Shown here piece by piece: positions 1-6,613 of a stretch of DNA of 12,449 bases. The position numbers and the translations under genes are program-made. The stretch covers positions 1 to 12,449 of the forward strand of contig CACXZL010000080.1 of the NCBI GenBank assembly GCA_902772085.1. The letters run 5' to 3'. Position 1 is the first letter of the stretch, and each line of letters opens with the position of its first letter. The stretch comes from an uncultured Coriobacteriaceae bacterium (GTDB taxonomy: Bacteria; Actinomycetota; Coriobacteriia; Coriobacteriales; Atopobiaceae). Under the pieces are notes generated by a model that was given only the letters and a program-made list of their open reading frames with translations, was not told the origin of the DNA and searched no databases.

Positions 1-60
1 TACGGTGGGTACAAACGGCTCTTGACGTACTATGTTACCGCAGTGCCGGTGAGGTCGATG

Positions 61-107
61 ATAAGAAAGCGGGTTTCCTTGCGCGATACGTGCGAAAGGA
101 AACCCGC
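61..107 (-). terminator. Rho-independent terminator of the NlpC/P60 gene
   Basis: On the minus strand, 28 bases beyond the stop codon of the hydrolase gene, a perfect 12-bp stem (GCGGGTTTCCTT, arms 96-107 and 69-80) closes a 15-base loop. A T-rich tail (TTTCTTAT, 68-61) follows it. This is the classic intrinsic terminator layout and marks the end of that transcription unit. Positions 1-60 hold no gene that I can support. Confidence 0.88.
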
Positions 108-135
108 ATACGAAATCATGAGGCTATGGTAAGAC

Positions 136-1644
136 CTAGAGGATGGGGCCACCGCAGCTGACGCTCATGTAGTTTACATCGCGGATGGCGACGCCGCCGT
201 TTGGAATCGAGTCGATGACGTTTCCGTTACCGATATATATGCCTACGTGTCCTGGATAGCGACCGAGGCAGTTGTAGAACACGAGGTCACCGTAGTTCAG
301 CTGGCTAACGCTATAGACGAGGCCACCGCCCGCTGCGACCTCAGCTTGCAAGGACTCGGGGGAACTGGAGCGAGGACCGCGGCCCAGTGCGTAGTCTACG
401 ACACCGGAGCACGTAAACACAGAGCTGCTGGGGCTGCCCGTCCAATAATAACCGCTATAGGAATAACCAGAGCCTATGATGGAATACGCATTTGCCACAA
501 AGCTTGCCACGTCGCTGGCGGAAGATGCGCTCCGCATGCTGCCGCTGTAGCTTGAGCCGCCATCGGAGCTTGAAGAGCTGTCGCCGTTGTCGGAGCTGCC
601 GCTCTCGGAAGAAGTGTCATTTGAGCTTGGCGAAGGACTCGGGCTCTCCGTGGTGGTGGGTTGTACAGGCTCGGCAGTTTGGGTAGCTGCGGCTTGCCTG
701 CGGGCAGCTTCCTCGGCTGCCTGCTGGCGTGCAGCCTCCGCAGCCGCCTGCTGACGTGCTGCTTCTTCTGCGGCTTGTTGACGCGCTGCCTCCTCGGCCG
801 CCCTGCGGGCCTCTTCCTCGGCCTTGCGTCGAGCTTCTTCCTCAGCCTTTCTGCGGGCCTCTTCCTCAGCCCTGCGCTGTGCCTGAGCCGCATCTGCGCG
901 CGAAGACTGCTCGGCGGCTTGACGCTGGGCAGCGTCCGCCTCGGAAATTTTCTGCTGAATCTCGGCCGAGAGCTGAGCCTGATACGATTCCACTGCCGCT
1001 ACCGCCTGTTCGGCTGCCGCTACACGCTCTTCCTGCACTGCCTGCTGCTCTTCTTGGAGAGCCTGTTGCTCCTCGAATTCGGCATGCTCCTGATTGAGCC
1101 TGGCCTCGAGTTCCTTGACCTTGTTTATAACGGCAGTTTCGTATTCGGCGACTTTGTTTGCATACTTGATACGGGAGATCAAATCTTCAAAGCTGGAGGC
1201 GTTGAGCGCGACCGACAAGAGCGTGGGGCGGCCGTTCCTATAGCTGTCTGCCACGATTTTGGCCAGCTTGCTCTTTGAAACGTCCAAGTCCCCACGGGTC
1301 TGCTCTATCTGGACGTCGAGCTCGCCGATGTGCTCTTTTGTCGCTTCAAGCTCATTTGTGATGGAAATAAGGTCGTATTCTGCGACCTCGGCCTCCTGTG
1401 ACAACTCGGTCAAGCGGGCCTGCGCCTCCTGAACCTGACCCTCAAGTACGGACTGCTGCGTCCGTGCACTGTCTGCGCGCTGCTGTGCAGCTGAAGCTGC
1501 TGCACGAGCATCCTCCTCAACTTTGCGGAGGTCATCAATGGTGTCTGCTATTGCGGGCGTCGCCATCGGTGCGACGAGGGAGGTCGACAGTATGCACGCA
1601 AGTGCAACCCTCCCTAGACTTGGCGTAAATCGTTGCTTCTTCAT
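136..1644 (-). CDS. Secreted coiled-coil NlpC/P60 (C40) peptidoglycan hydrolase
   Basis: The 502-residue protein is a probable cell-wall D,L-endopeptidase acting outside the membrane. Residues 1-33 form a signal peptide (basic MKKQR start, hydrophobic core, APMATPAIA before the likely cleavage). Residues 38-245 are coiled coil resembling the PcsB/CwlO type, including the typical SFEDLISRI stretch at 151-159. Residues 257-320 are a tandem Arg/Glu/Ala/Gln repeat and 325-375 a Ser/Thr/Pro-rich linker. The C-terminal NlpC/P60 domain (about 378-502) carries catalytic Cys412 in FTCSGVVDYAL and His466 in PGHVGIYIGNG, with Asp478 where the third polar residue is expected. The ATG is preceded by AGAGGT at 6-base spacing. 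It is monocistronic, with its own promoter and terminator. PcsB-like proteins are usually autoinhibited by the coiled coil and switched on by FtsEX; no ftsEX is in view, so that partner is inference. Confidence 0.92.
   Translation of the reverse strand: MKKQRFTPSLGRVALACILSTSLVAPMATPAIADTIDDLRKVEEDARAAASAAQQRADSARTQQSVLEGQVQEAQARLTELSQEAEVAEYDLISITNELEATKEHIGELDVQIEQTRGDLDVSKSKLAKIVADSYRNGRPTLLSVALNASSFEDLISRIKYANKVAEYETAVINKVKELEARLNQEHAEFEEQQALQEEQQAVQEERVAAAEQAVAAVESYQAQLSAEIQQKISEADAAQRQAAEQSSRADAAQAQRRAEEEARRKAEEEARRKAEEEARRAAEEAARQQAAEEAARQQAAAEAARQQAAEEAARRQAAATQTAEPVQPTTTESPSPSPSSNDTSSESGSSDNGDSSSSSDGGSSYSGSMRSASSASDVASFVANAYSIIGSGYSYSGYYWTGSPSSSVFTCSGVVDYALGRGPRSSSPESLQAEVAAGGGLVYSVSQLNYGDLVFYNCLGRYPGHVGIYIGNGNVIDSIPNGGVAIRDVNYMSVSCGGPIL
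685..876 (-). repeat. In-gene tandem repeat coding an Ala/Glu/Arg/Gln helix
   Basis: Residues 257-320 of the NlpC/P60 protein are built from short units: first 8-residue RRKAEEEA-type repeats, then 9-residue ARQQAAEEA-type repeats. The DNA is correspondingly repetitive (units of about 24 and 27 bases rich in gcc/gct/gcg), so copy number may vary between strains. All units are multiples of three, so changes would keep the frame and only alter the length of the stalk between coiled coil and catalytic domain. Confidence 0.75.
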
Positions 1645-1705
1645 CTACACACCTCTTCTGTCACATAATCTATATTGTCATACAGTACACACGACATGAG
1701 TCTCA

Positions 1706-1711
1706 ATTATA
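1706..1711 (-). promoter_or_regulatory. Probable -10 element for the NlpC/P60 gene
   Basis: A perfect TATAAT lies on the minus strand 61 bases upstream of the hydrolase ATG. The best -35 candidate, TTGGAA (1731-1736), sits 19 bases away, which is longer than ideal, so the -35 is uncertain. The implied leader is about 55 bases. Confidence 0.5.
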
Positions 1712-1800
1712 CAAGGGGAATATGTTGTGTTTCCAATCTCCATGAAAAACCGTACGAAGCTTGTAGAACCCTGAGGATTGCCATCTGCGACCTGTGGCCT

Positions 1801-1898
1801 GTTCGCCCCGGGCGGCGCAGGGGTTGTCCGTGCTCAGACAGGCCTCGCTGCGCTGCGGAACGGCACACGGACAATCCCCTGCGCCGCCCGGGGCGAAC
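1801..1898. repeat. Large stem-loop repeat element, copy 1
   Basis: Two arms of 32 and 33 bases (1801-1832 and 1866-1898) are complementary throughout, apart from one unpaired T at 1875. They enclose a 33-base loop. The loop holds a 29-base core (1833-1861) that recurs at 12412-12440 with 26 of 29 bases identical, although the flanking stems there are different. The element lies between the trpB terminator and the NlpC/P60 promoter, outside any gene. It has no coding capacity of its own, so it resembles a REP/MITE-like dispersed element. It could also act as a bidirectional transcription barrier, but it has no T-tract. Confidence 0.8.
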
Positions 1899-1954
1899 GG
1901 ACGTTGCTGTCGTGCTTTGAGGGTGTGGGGCATGCCCTTGTTGAGCGGCGTGGT

Positions 1955-2002
1955 AAAAAAGGCCCCTTCCGACTGGGGATATGGATCACAGTCGGAAGGG
2001 GC
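1955..2002 (-). terminator. Rho-independent terminator of trpB2
   Basis: A perfect 14-bp stem (GCCCCTTCCGACTG, arms 1989-2002 and 1962-1975) with a 13-base loop is followed on the minus strand by C and then six T residues (1960-1955). It begins 25 bases after the trpB2 stop codon. This is a strong intrinsic terminator that separates trpB2 from the downstream repeat and hydrolase gene. Confidence 0.93.
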
Positions 2003-2027
2003 ACGTGAGTGGTGTTGCGGGTATGGA

Positions 2028-3446
2028 TTAGAGTGCGAGGCCGCCGGGGGATTGGATGCCGGGGACGGCGGGGATGGTGGAGAAGCCGCGCTCGAGCTCT
2101 TCGTCGGTGGGGATGTGGTCTACCATGCGGCCTTCGTTGTACGCCTCGTATGCCGTCATGTCGAAGTATCCGGTGCCCGTGAGGCCGAAGAGGATCACCT
2201 TCTCCTCGCCCGTCTCCTTGCATGCCAGGGCCTCGTCGATGGCGACGCGAATGGCGTGGGCGCTTTCCGGTGCGGGAAGGATGGTCTCGAGCTTCGCGAA
2301 CTGCTCGGCTGCGGCGAAAACGTCGGTCTGCTTCACGGCTATGGCCTCGAGGAACCCGTCATGTTTGAGTTGAGACACCACGGGGCTCATGCCGTGGTAG
2401 CGCAGTCCGCCGGCGTGGTCGGGACTGGGGATGAAGCCGTTGCCGAGCGTGTACATCTTGCAGAGCGGGCAGGTCTGGCCGGTGTCTGCGAAGTCGTAGG
2501 CAAAGCGACCGCGGGTGAGCGAGGGGCAGCTTGCGGGCTCTACGGCGATGAAGCGCGTATGCGGCTTGGTTCCGAGCAGCTTGTCGCGCATGAAGGGGGC
2601 GATGAGTCCACCGAGGTTCGAGCCGCCGCCGGCGCAGCCAATCACGATGTCGGGGTATTCATCGATCTGCTCGAGGGCGGCGTAGCTTTCCAGACCGATG
2701 ATGGATTGGTGTAGAAGCACTTGGTTGAGCACGGAGCCAAGCTGGTAGCGCCCGCGGTTCTCTGGCACATGCAAGGCGCGCTCCACGGCTTCCGAGATGG
2801 CGGTGCCGAGCGAGCCTGAACGATTTGCCTCGTTCGCGTACATCTTGCGGCCGATCTCGGTCTCTTGCGAGGGAGAGGGAGTCACATGCGCGCCAAAGGT
2901 CTGCATGACGGAGCGGCGGAACGGCTTTTGCTCGTAGCTCGCGCGAACCATGAAGACGTCGCAATCCAGTCCGTAGTGCGCGGCCGCCTCGGAAAGGGCG
3001 GTGCCCCACTGGCCTGCCCCCGTCTCGGTGGTGATGGTGGTGAGACCTTGTTGGGCCGCATAGTAGGCCTGGGCAAGTGCGGAGTTGAGCTTGTGCGACC
3101 CGCTCGTGTTGTTTCCCTCAAACTTATAGTAGATCTTCGCTGGGGTGCCGAGGGCCTTCTCCAGGTTGTAGGCTCTGCAGAGGGGACTGGGCCGGTATAC
3201 CTTGTACATCTCGCGCACGCCGTCGGGGATATCCACAAATGCGGTATCGTCATCCAGTTCCTGGCGGCAGAGTTCCTCGGCAAATACGGGAGAGATGTGT
3301 GCGACCTCGGCCGGCGTGCCATCGGGAAGAAGCATGCGACCGGGCTTGTTGGGCATGTCGGCGCGGATGTTGTACCATTTCGAAGGAATCTGCTCTTCGG
3401 AGAGATAGATGCGATAGGGATCCTTGCGGAATGAAGCGTTCTGCAT
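2028..3446 (-). CDS. trpB2: TrpB2-type tryptophan synthase beta chain (PLP enzyme)
   Basis: This cytoplasmic enzyme condenses indole with L-serine to L-tryptophan using pyridoxal phosphate. At 472 residues it is longer than classical TrpB (about 400) and has the TrpB2 features: an extended N-terminus, the SGSHKLNSA active site with Schiff-base Lys119, Glu141 in TTETGAGQWG, the phosphate-binding GGGSN at 273-277, and a Cys-containing insert (CPSLTRGRF ... TCPLCKMYT). The open frame extends to 3737, but that extension is the T-box leader. The ATG at 3446 is the start because AGAAGGAGG sits just upstream. No trpA or other trp gene is adjacent, so the likely role is using free or imported indole, or partnering a distant TrpA. 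Expression is governed by the tRNA-Trp T-box directly upstream. Annotation pipelines often label this family 'TrpB-like PLP-dependent enzyme'. Confidence 0.94.
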   Translation of the reverse strand: MQNASFRKDPYRIYLSEEQIPSKWYNIRADMPNKPGRMLLPDGTPAEVAHISPVFAEELCRQELDDDTAFVDIPDGVREMYKVYRPSPLCRAYNLEKALGTPAKIYYKFEGNNTSGSHKLNSALAQAYYAAQQGLTTITTETGAGQWGTALSEAAAHYGLDCDVFMVRASYEQKPFRRSVMQTFGAHVTPSPSQETEIGRKMYANEANRSGSLGTAISEAVERALHVPENRGRYQLGSVLNQVLLHQSIIGLESYAALEQIDEYPDIVIGCAGGGSNLGGLIAPFMRDKLLGTKPHTRFIAVEPASCPSLTRGRFAYDFADTGQTCPLCKMYTLGNGFIPSPDHAGGLRYHGMSPVVSQLKHDGFLEAIAVKQTDVFAAAEQFAKLETILPAPESAHAIRVAIDEALACKETGEEKVILFGLTGTGYFDMTAYEAYNEGRMVDHIPTDEELERGFSTIPAVPGIQSPGGLAL

Positions 3447-3496
3447 GATTGCCTCCTTCTTGGGCGCCAATGCGTCCAAATCTTGAGGACAGACAG

Positions 3497-3537
3497 AAAA
3501 ACGCCTGTCCTCGCCCATAGGGTCTCGAGGACAGGCG
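3497..3537 (-). terminator. Regulated terminator of the T-box leader
   Basis: A perfect 12-bp stem (CGAGG/ACAGGCG-type arms at 3526-3537 and 3502-3513) with a 12-base loop is followed by five T residues (3501-3497) on the minus strand. Its 5' arm (GCCTGTCCTCG) contains bases that can instead pair with TCGAGG beside the T-box sequence, giving the mutually exclusive antiterminator. It ends about 50 bases before the trpB2 ATG. Confidence 0.93.
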
Positions 3538-3765
3538 ATAAAGCCTGCGGTGCCACCTCGATTAACGAACGCGCACATTCGTTCTCTCTGTGGAAGGCTG
3601 CCACCTTCCTGCTCTGTAACGGGAGCACCCGTCGCGACTTCCACGCACAAATCACGCTTCTTCGCGCCCTCTGCGGGTCCATTGTGCCTGCCTGCCACCG
3701 CTCGGATCTCAGCTGCCCGAACTCTCTGTACGCGCATTTGCAGGTTTTACTTCCGCATCATCGGT
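3497..3765 (-). promoter_or_regulatory. Tryptophan T-box leader (tRNA-Trp-sensing riboswitch)
   Basis: Read on the minus strand, stem I has lower helix TGCGG/CCGCA (3757-3753 with 3676-3672). An internal loop follows, with the conserved AGTA on its 5' side (3751-3748) and specifier TGG on its 3' side (3681-3679). The upper helix is CCTGC/GCAGG (3744-3740 with 3691-3687), followed by an AGAGAG motif (3727-3722). A stem III helix, AACGAA/TTCGTT (3583-3564), precedes the T-box sequence AGGTGGCACCGC (3558-3547). The bulge reads UGGC (3555-3552), which would pair with a GCCA acceptor end, matching the G73 discriminator of bacterial tRNA-Trp. A terminator at 3537-3497 competes with the antiterminator. 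Uncharged tRNA-Trp should therefore allow read-through into trpB2. The promoter must lie upstream of about 3765, but I could not place it convincingly. Confidence 0.92.
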
Positions 3766-3803
3766 TTCGGTGTTGCTATGCAATTGACGATATAGTACAC
3801 GCT

Positions 3804-3857
3804 GAAAACACCTAAGACGATAAAGAAATAAGATGGAAACCAAACTTAGGCGTTTTC
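3804..3857 (-). terminator. Probable terminator at the end of the dlt operon
   Basis: A 13-bp stem (GAAAACGCCTAAG at 3857-3845 with CTTAGGTGTTTTC at 3816-3804, one G-T wobble) encloses a 28-base T-rich loop. The A- and T-tracts at the base of the stem are part of the pairing, so termination could work in either direction. The stop codon of the transglutaminase-like gene (TAA, 3848-3846) lies inside the upstream arm. The long loop makes it less certain than the other terminators in this window. Confidence 0.6.
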
Positions 3858-4886
3858 GAAATCCATCATGTGAACGTTGTAGGATCCTTGGGGTATCATC
3901 CAGCCGTTGGTTCCACGTGCCGTATCGCAGATACAGGCCGTGCCGTCGGTGTTTGTGACATAGACGATTCCGTGATCGCCCCAACTCCCGCCTTGAAGCT
4001 CTATCTCCACGCCTTGTGCCGTGGCGTCCTCAAAACCCATGTACTGCAGGCAGAAGGAAAGGAAGGAGGCGAACTCGTAGCAGTTGCCACTGCAGCCGTT
4101 TTCATAGTACATACGCGCATACTGCGTACGCCAATTCTTGCCAGAAGGATGCTGGGCCGTTTCTCGCTCCACGTAGTCCGACCATGCGATGGCCTTGTAC
4201 ATCTCCAATGCGGCAGCATCTTTGTTCATAGAGGAGTCTACGACCGAGTCGACGAAGGCCTTTACCTCTCCGTCGAGTACGGAATCACCTGAGGTGTAGG
4301 TGCCGGAGGTCGTCCACGGATCCTCAACGCCTGACGATGCCTTGGATTTCTCCGTCTTTGACTTCGAGCTCGAATCCGACGAAGACGAAGAAGAAGTGCT
4401 TGACGATGAGGTATCCGAATCAACGTCTGAGTCCGATGACGAGGATTCTTGCGAATCGTCCGATATCTTCGAGAGCTGCTCGGTGAGGGTGGTGACTTGG
4501 CGCTTGGCCTGAGTCGTCTGGCGTTCGGCTTCCTCGATGCGGGGGACGTACACGCTTCTCGTGATGATAAAGGTCGCTGCGACACATACCACGACGATGA
4601 TAAGCACCGCGACGAGAGGCACGCCACGCCTTTGCGGCGTTTGCTTCTTGGAGCCCTTATCGGCATATCTGCGATCGTTCTGTGCATAGGGGTGGCGACC
4701 CCTTTGCTGATCGGCGCTGGTCGGACGAGTCTGACGAGGCGGACGCGAGCCGCTGGCGCCTCTTGACGAGGCGTAGGACTGCCCCGCGCTTCGACCCGTG
4801 GGGTTTTGCACAGAGGCAGGGTTCGTCCTTCGTCTCGCGTTGCGAAGAGCCGGTCTTTCTTGTGTGCTTCCTACATTATCATCCAC
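3846..4886 (-). CDS. Membrane-anchored transglutaminase-like protein with Ser-rich linker
   Basis: This 346-residue protein probably acts at the outer face of the membrane. It has an Arg/Ser/Gln-rich cytoplasmic N-terminus (1-88), one transmembrane helix (about 89-109, PLVAVLIIVVVCVAATFII), and a short coiled coil (116-141). A Ser/Asp-rich low-complexity linker follows (about 147-186), then a C-terminal domain. That domain shows the transglutaminase-like triad order: Cys269 in SGNCYEFASF, His305 in GDHGIVYV, Asp321 in ICDTARG. I chose GTG at 4886 because AAGGGAGA lies 7 bases upstream and the longer ATG extension would run across the intergenic gap. It follows dltX by 79 bases on the same strand and is probably co-transcribed with the dlt genes. 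Whether it is a protease, a peptidoglycan-peptide amidase or a cross-linker cannot be told from sequence. No closer family name is recognised. Confidence 0.82.
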   Translation of the reverse strand: MDDNVGSTQERPALRNARRRTNPASVQNPTGRSAGQSYASSRGASGSRPPRQTRPTSADQQRGRHPYAQNDRRYADKGSKKQTPQRRGVPLVAVLIIVVVCVAATFIITRSVYVPRIEEAERQTTQAKRQVTTLTEQLSKISDDSQESSSSDSDVDSDTSSSSTSSSSSSDSSSKSKTEKSKASSGVEDPWTTSGTYTSGDSVLDGEVKAFVDSVVDSSMNKDAAALEMYKAIAWSDYVERETAQHPSGKNWRTQYARMYYENGCSGNCYEFASFLSFCLQYMGFEDATAQGVEIELQGGSWGDHGIVYVTNTDGTACICDTARGTNGWMIPQGSYNVHMMDFENA

Positions 4887-4965
4887 TAAGGTCTCTCCCT
4901 TACTGATGTTGATGGGGTATATAAAAGAAAACGATGTCTTTGGACATGTGCGTGCAACACAACGC

Positions 4966-5145
4966 CTAGAACTGGTTGTATATGAACTCCGCCGATGATC
5001 CAAATCCCGAGAACGTCACGAAGAGGAAGATCGCCGTAAGGGCGGCAGCCACGCTTGCGCAAACCAGTGCGTCAGCGGCGATCGGGTGCTCCTCGAGAAA
5101 AGCGTCATAGCGCGCACGTATGGTTTTGTTCTTGCTGCGTGCCAT
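4966..5145 (-). CDS. dltX: DltX-like small membrane protein of D-alanylation
   Basis: The 59-residue protein has a basic cytoplasmic start (MARSKNKTIRARYDAF), one transmembrane helix (about 23-45) and the C-terminus SAEFIYNQF. This closely matches the FIYNEF terminal motif of the DltX family (about 50 residues, one helix). DltX joins the DltB-DltD membrane complex, and published biochemistry assigns its C-terminal tyrosine (Tyr56 here) a role as acyl relay between DltB and DltD. The ATG at 5145 lies one base after the dltD stop (TAACATG), preceded by GGAAGGGAAG, so it is translationally linked to dltD. In Firmicutes dltX normally precedes dltA; here it is the last dlt gene. The reading frame upstream of the ATG overlaps dltD and is not part of it. 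This gene is easily missed by automatic callers. Confidence 0.85.
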   Translation of the reverse strand: MARSKNKTIRARYDAFLEEHPIAADALVCASVAAALTAIFLFVTFSGFGSSAEFIYNQF

Positions 5146-5146
5146 G

Positions 5147-6310
5147 TTACTTCCCTTCCGTGGCGAATTCGTACAGAGACTTCTCGGCGTCGATCCAGCC
5201 CGTCCACCCAAAGTGAACAATGTCAAACAAGAAATGCTTGTCGTATTCGTGATCGGAAAAATCAGCAAGTTGTGCCGTCGGATGAGATTGGACGATGCTC
5301 CTGATGTGCTGGTAGGCTGCCGATCTCGTCTCAAGGCTGATGCCGATGTGGTCATAATACTTACCGAGCACGGGCTCTATCACGACCAGTGGTTTGATGC
5401 CACAGGAATCGCACACCGTGAGGAAGAGCTCCAGATCGTCGTATTCGGGTGTGTCGGTATACGTCTCATCGGCCCGTGCGTCCTTGAGGGACTCAAGTGC
5501 GGGCTCAAGCTGGCTCGCATAGAAGTCGTCTTCGATGCCCCAGTCGTTGTTTGTGCTCAAACGCTGGGCGTCACGGAGTGCCTGTGCATGGAGCTCGGCC
5601 CAGTCTGGAGTCTGAACCGGTCCCGCTGCCAGGGGGATGCCGGCGGCGCGCGTCTCGTTGAGCTGACTTCTCAACCTGAGGTCGTCTATGCCGCCTATAA
5701 CCATGCCGTCTATGATGTCGAGCGGGTTTTGCGGTGCGGCTGATCGGACGGTGGTCTCGTCTATGCCCTGCTCGCTGAGTCGATCCTGCGCCTTTGCCAC
5801 CACGTCCCGTGGTATGCGGGGGTTTGAGCAGAACTCGCGATACAGGGTATAGGAGAAGCGGGTGGAGAAGGTGCTCGCGTCCAGGCCTCCGTCGGTGAAC
5901 ATGCCCAGCCCTACGATGAGGGCAACCTTGTCCTTGGGCAGGCCTTCCTTGGCAAGTGCTCCGAGGGCTATGGTGTCCCAGAGGGACTGGTCGAAGGCCT
6001 CGCCGACCAGCATGAACCTCGCTCCGTAGTTGTGGGTTCCGAAGGTCTTTGCAGGAATCTGGGGAACGAGGCGTGCGGGTGTGGAAAACTCCGATGAGCC
6101 GAGGACGAGCAACGTCTCGTCGGTGAGATTTGCATGAATGAAGTCCACGCTCGACGACTTGGCTCCAGAATACACATAGCCATAGTCCATCGAATCGTCG
6201 TACACGTCTTGCCGCGGCAGTATGAGGGACGTTGCGACGACGATGCAGATGGCTATACCTATGCCTGCCAGCAACGCACCAAGGCGTCTATGTAGCGTGT
6301 GCGCTTCCAT
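5147..6310 (-). CDS. dltD: DltD, D-alanyl transfer protein
   Basis: DltD is the extracytoplasmic, membrane-anchored transferase that delivers D-alanine to teichoic-acid-type polymers. The 387-residue protein has an N-terminal anchor (about 9-30), then an SGNH-like hydrolase fold. The nucleophile serine is in LGSSEFS (70-76), and Asp363 and His366 lie in the C-terminal DIVHFGWTGW signature that typifies DltD. A GMF segment near residue 155 and VIEPVLGKYYD near 313 also fit the family. The ATG at 6310 lies 18 bases after dltC; AGAGAG is a modest ribosome-binding site, so translation probably depends on dltC. Its length matches the usual 380-420 residues. It is followed one base later by dltX. 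Confidence 0.93.
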   Translation of the reverse strand: MEAHTLHRRLGALLAGIGIAICIVVATSLILPRQDVYDDSMDYGYVYSGAKSSSVDFIHANLTDETLLVLGSSEFSTPARLVPQIPAKTFGTHNYGARFMLVGEAFDQSLWDTIALGALAKEGLPKDKVALIVGLGMFTDGGLDASTFSTRFSYTLYREFCSNPRIPRDVVAKAQDRLSEQGIDETTVRSAAPQNPLDIIDGMVIGGIDDLRLRSQLNETRAAGIPLAAGPVQTPDWAELHAQALRDAQRLSTNNDWGIEDDFYASQLEPALESLKDARADETYTDTPEYDDLELFLTVCDSCGIKPLVVIEPVLGKYYDHIGISLETRSAAYQHIRSIVQSHPTAQLADFSDHEYDKHFLFDIVHFGWTGWIDAEKSLYEFATEGK

Positions 6311-6328
6311 GCGAATCTCTCTACCCGA

Positions 6329-6568
6329 CTACATGCGTTCGCGAACGCGCGCAATGATCTTGTTTACGGTATTCATCTCTTCGCGCTCAAGCTCAGTGGG
6401 AGCGATGGAGATGCCGAAGTTGTCCTTGAGGGCGACGAGAAGCTCGATGGCCGCCATGGAATCGAGGATGTCCTCCTCAAAGAGATCCATGTCGAGGTCC
6501 TCTGCCGCTTCGTCCTCTCCTGAAATCTCAACGACGAGATCGATGATCTGCTGATCTATGCTTGCCAT
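6329..6568 (-). CDS. dltC: DltC, D-alanyl carrier protein
   Basis: This cytoplasmic carrier holds D-alanine as a thioester on a 4'-phosphopantetheine arm for handover to DltB. The 79-residue acidic protein has the expected attachment serine, Ser37, in DILDSMAAIELL, followed by the hydrophobic helix and a C-terminal helix ending VNKIIARVRERM. Length and charge match DltC (about 78-80 residues) rather than the fatty-acid carrier AcpP. The ATG is preceded by AAAGGAGA at good spacing. It lies 45 bases after dltB and 18 before dltD. The DltA ligase that loads it is not in this window. Confidence 0.93.
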   Translation of the reverse strand: MASIDQQIIDLVVEISGEDEAAEDLDMDLFEEDILDSMAAIELLVALKDNFGISIAPTELEREEMNTVNKIIARVRERM

Positions 6569-6613
6569 GAGTGTCTCCTTTCAAAAAAACAAGTCGATGA
6601 GGGTATATTAGCG

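Noticed and set aside
1801..1898. Inverted repeat as an insertion sequence or CRISPR unit
   Set aside because: There is no transposase frame, no target duplication is visible, and there are no regularly spaced repeats.
1794..2714. Long plus-strand open frame (306 residues) opposite trpB2
   Set aside because: It is antisense to trpB2, runs through the terminator and hairpin repeat, and has the Gly/Val/Ala-rich look of a GC-rich shadow frame.
3447..3737. In-frame 97-residue N-terminal extension of trpB2
   Set aside because: This stretch is the T-box leader and terminator, and a strong Shine-Dalgarno precedes the ATG at 3446. The extension has no similarity expected of TrpB2.
4887..4965. Short hairpin ATGTC-CAAA-GACAT followed by a T-rich run, a possible attenuator between dltX and the transglutaminase-like gene
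   Set aside because: The stem is only 5 bp and the T-run is interrupted, too weak to call a terminator. The AT-rich TATATA nearby lacks a spaced -35.
5146..5355. N-terminal extension of the DltX open frame
   Set aside because: It lies wholly inside dltD in another frame. The ATG at 5145 has a Shine-Dalgarno and gives the correct DltX length.
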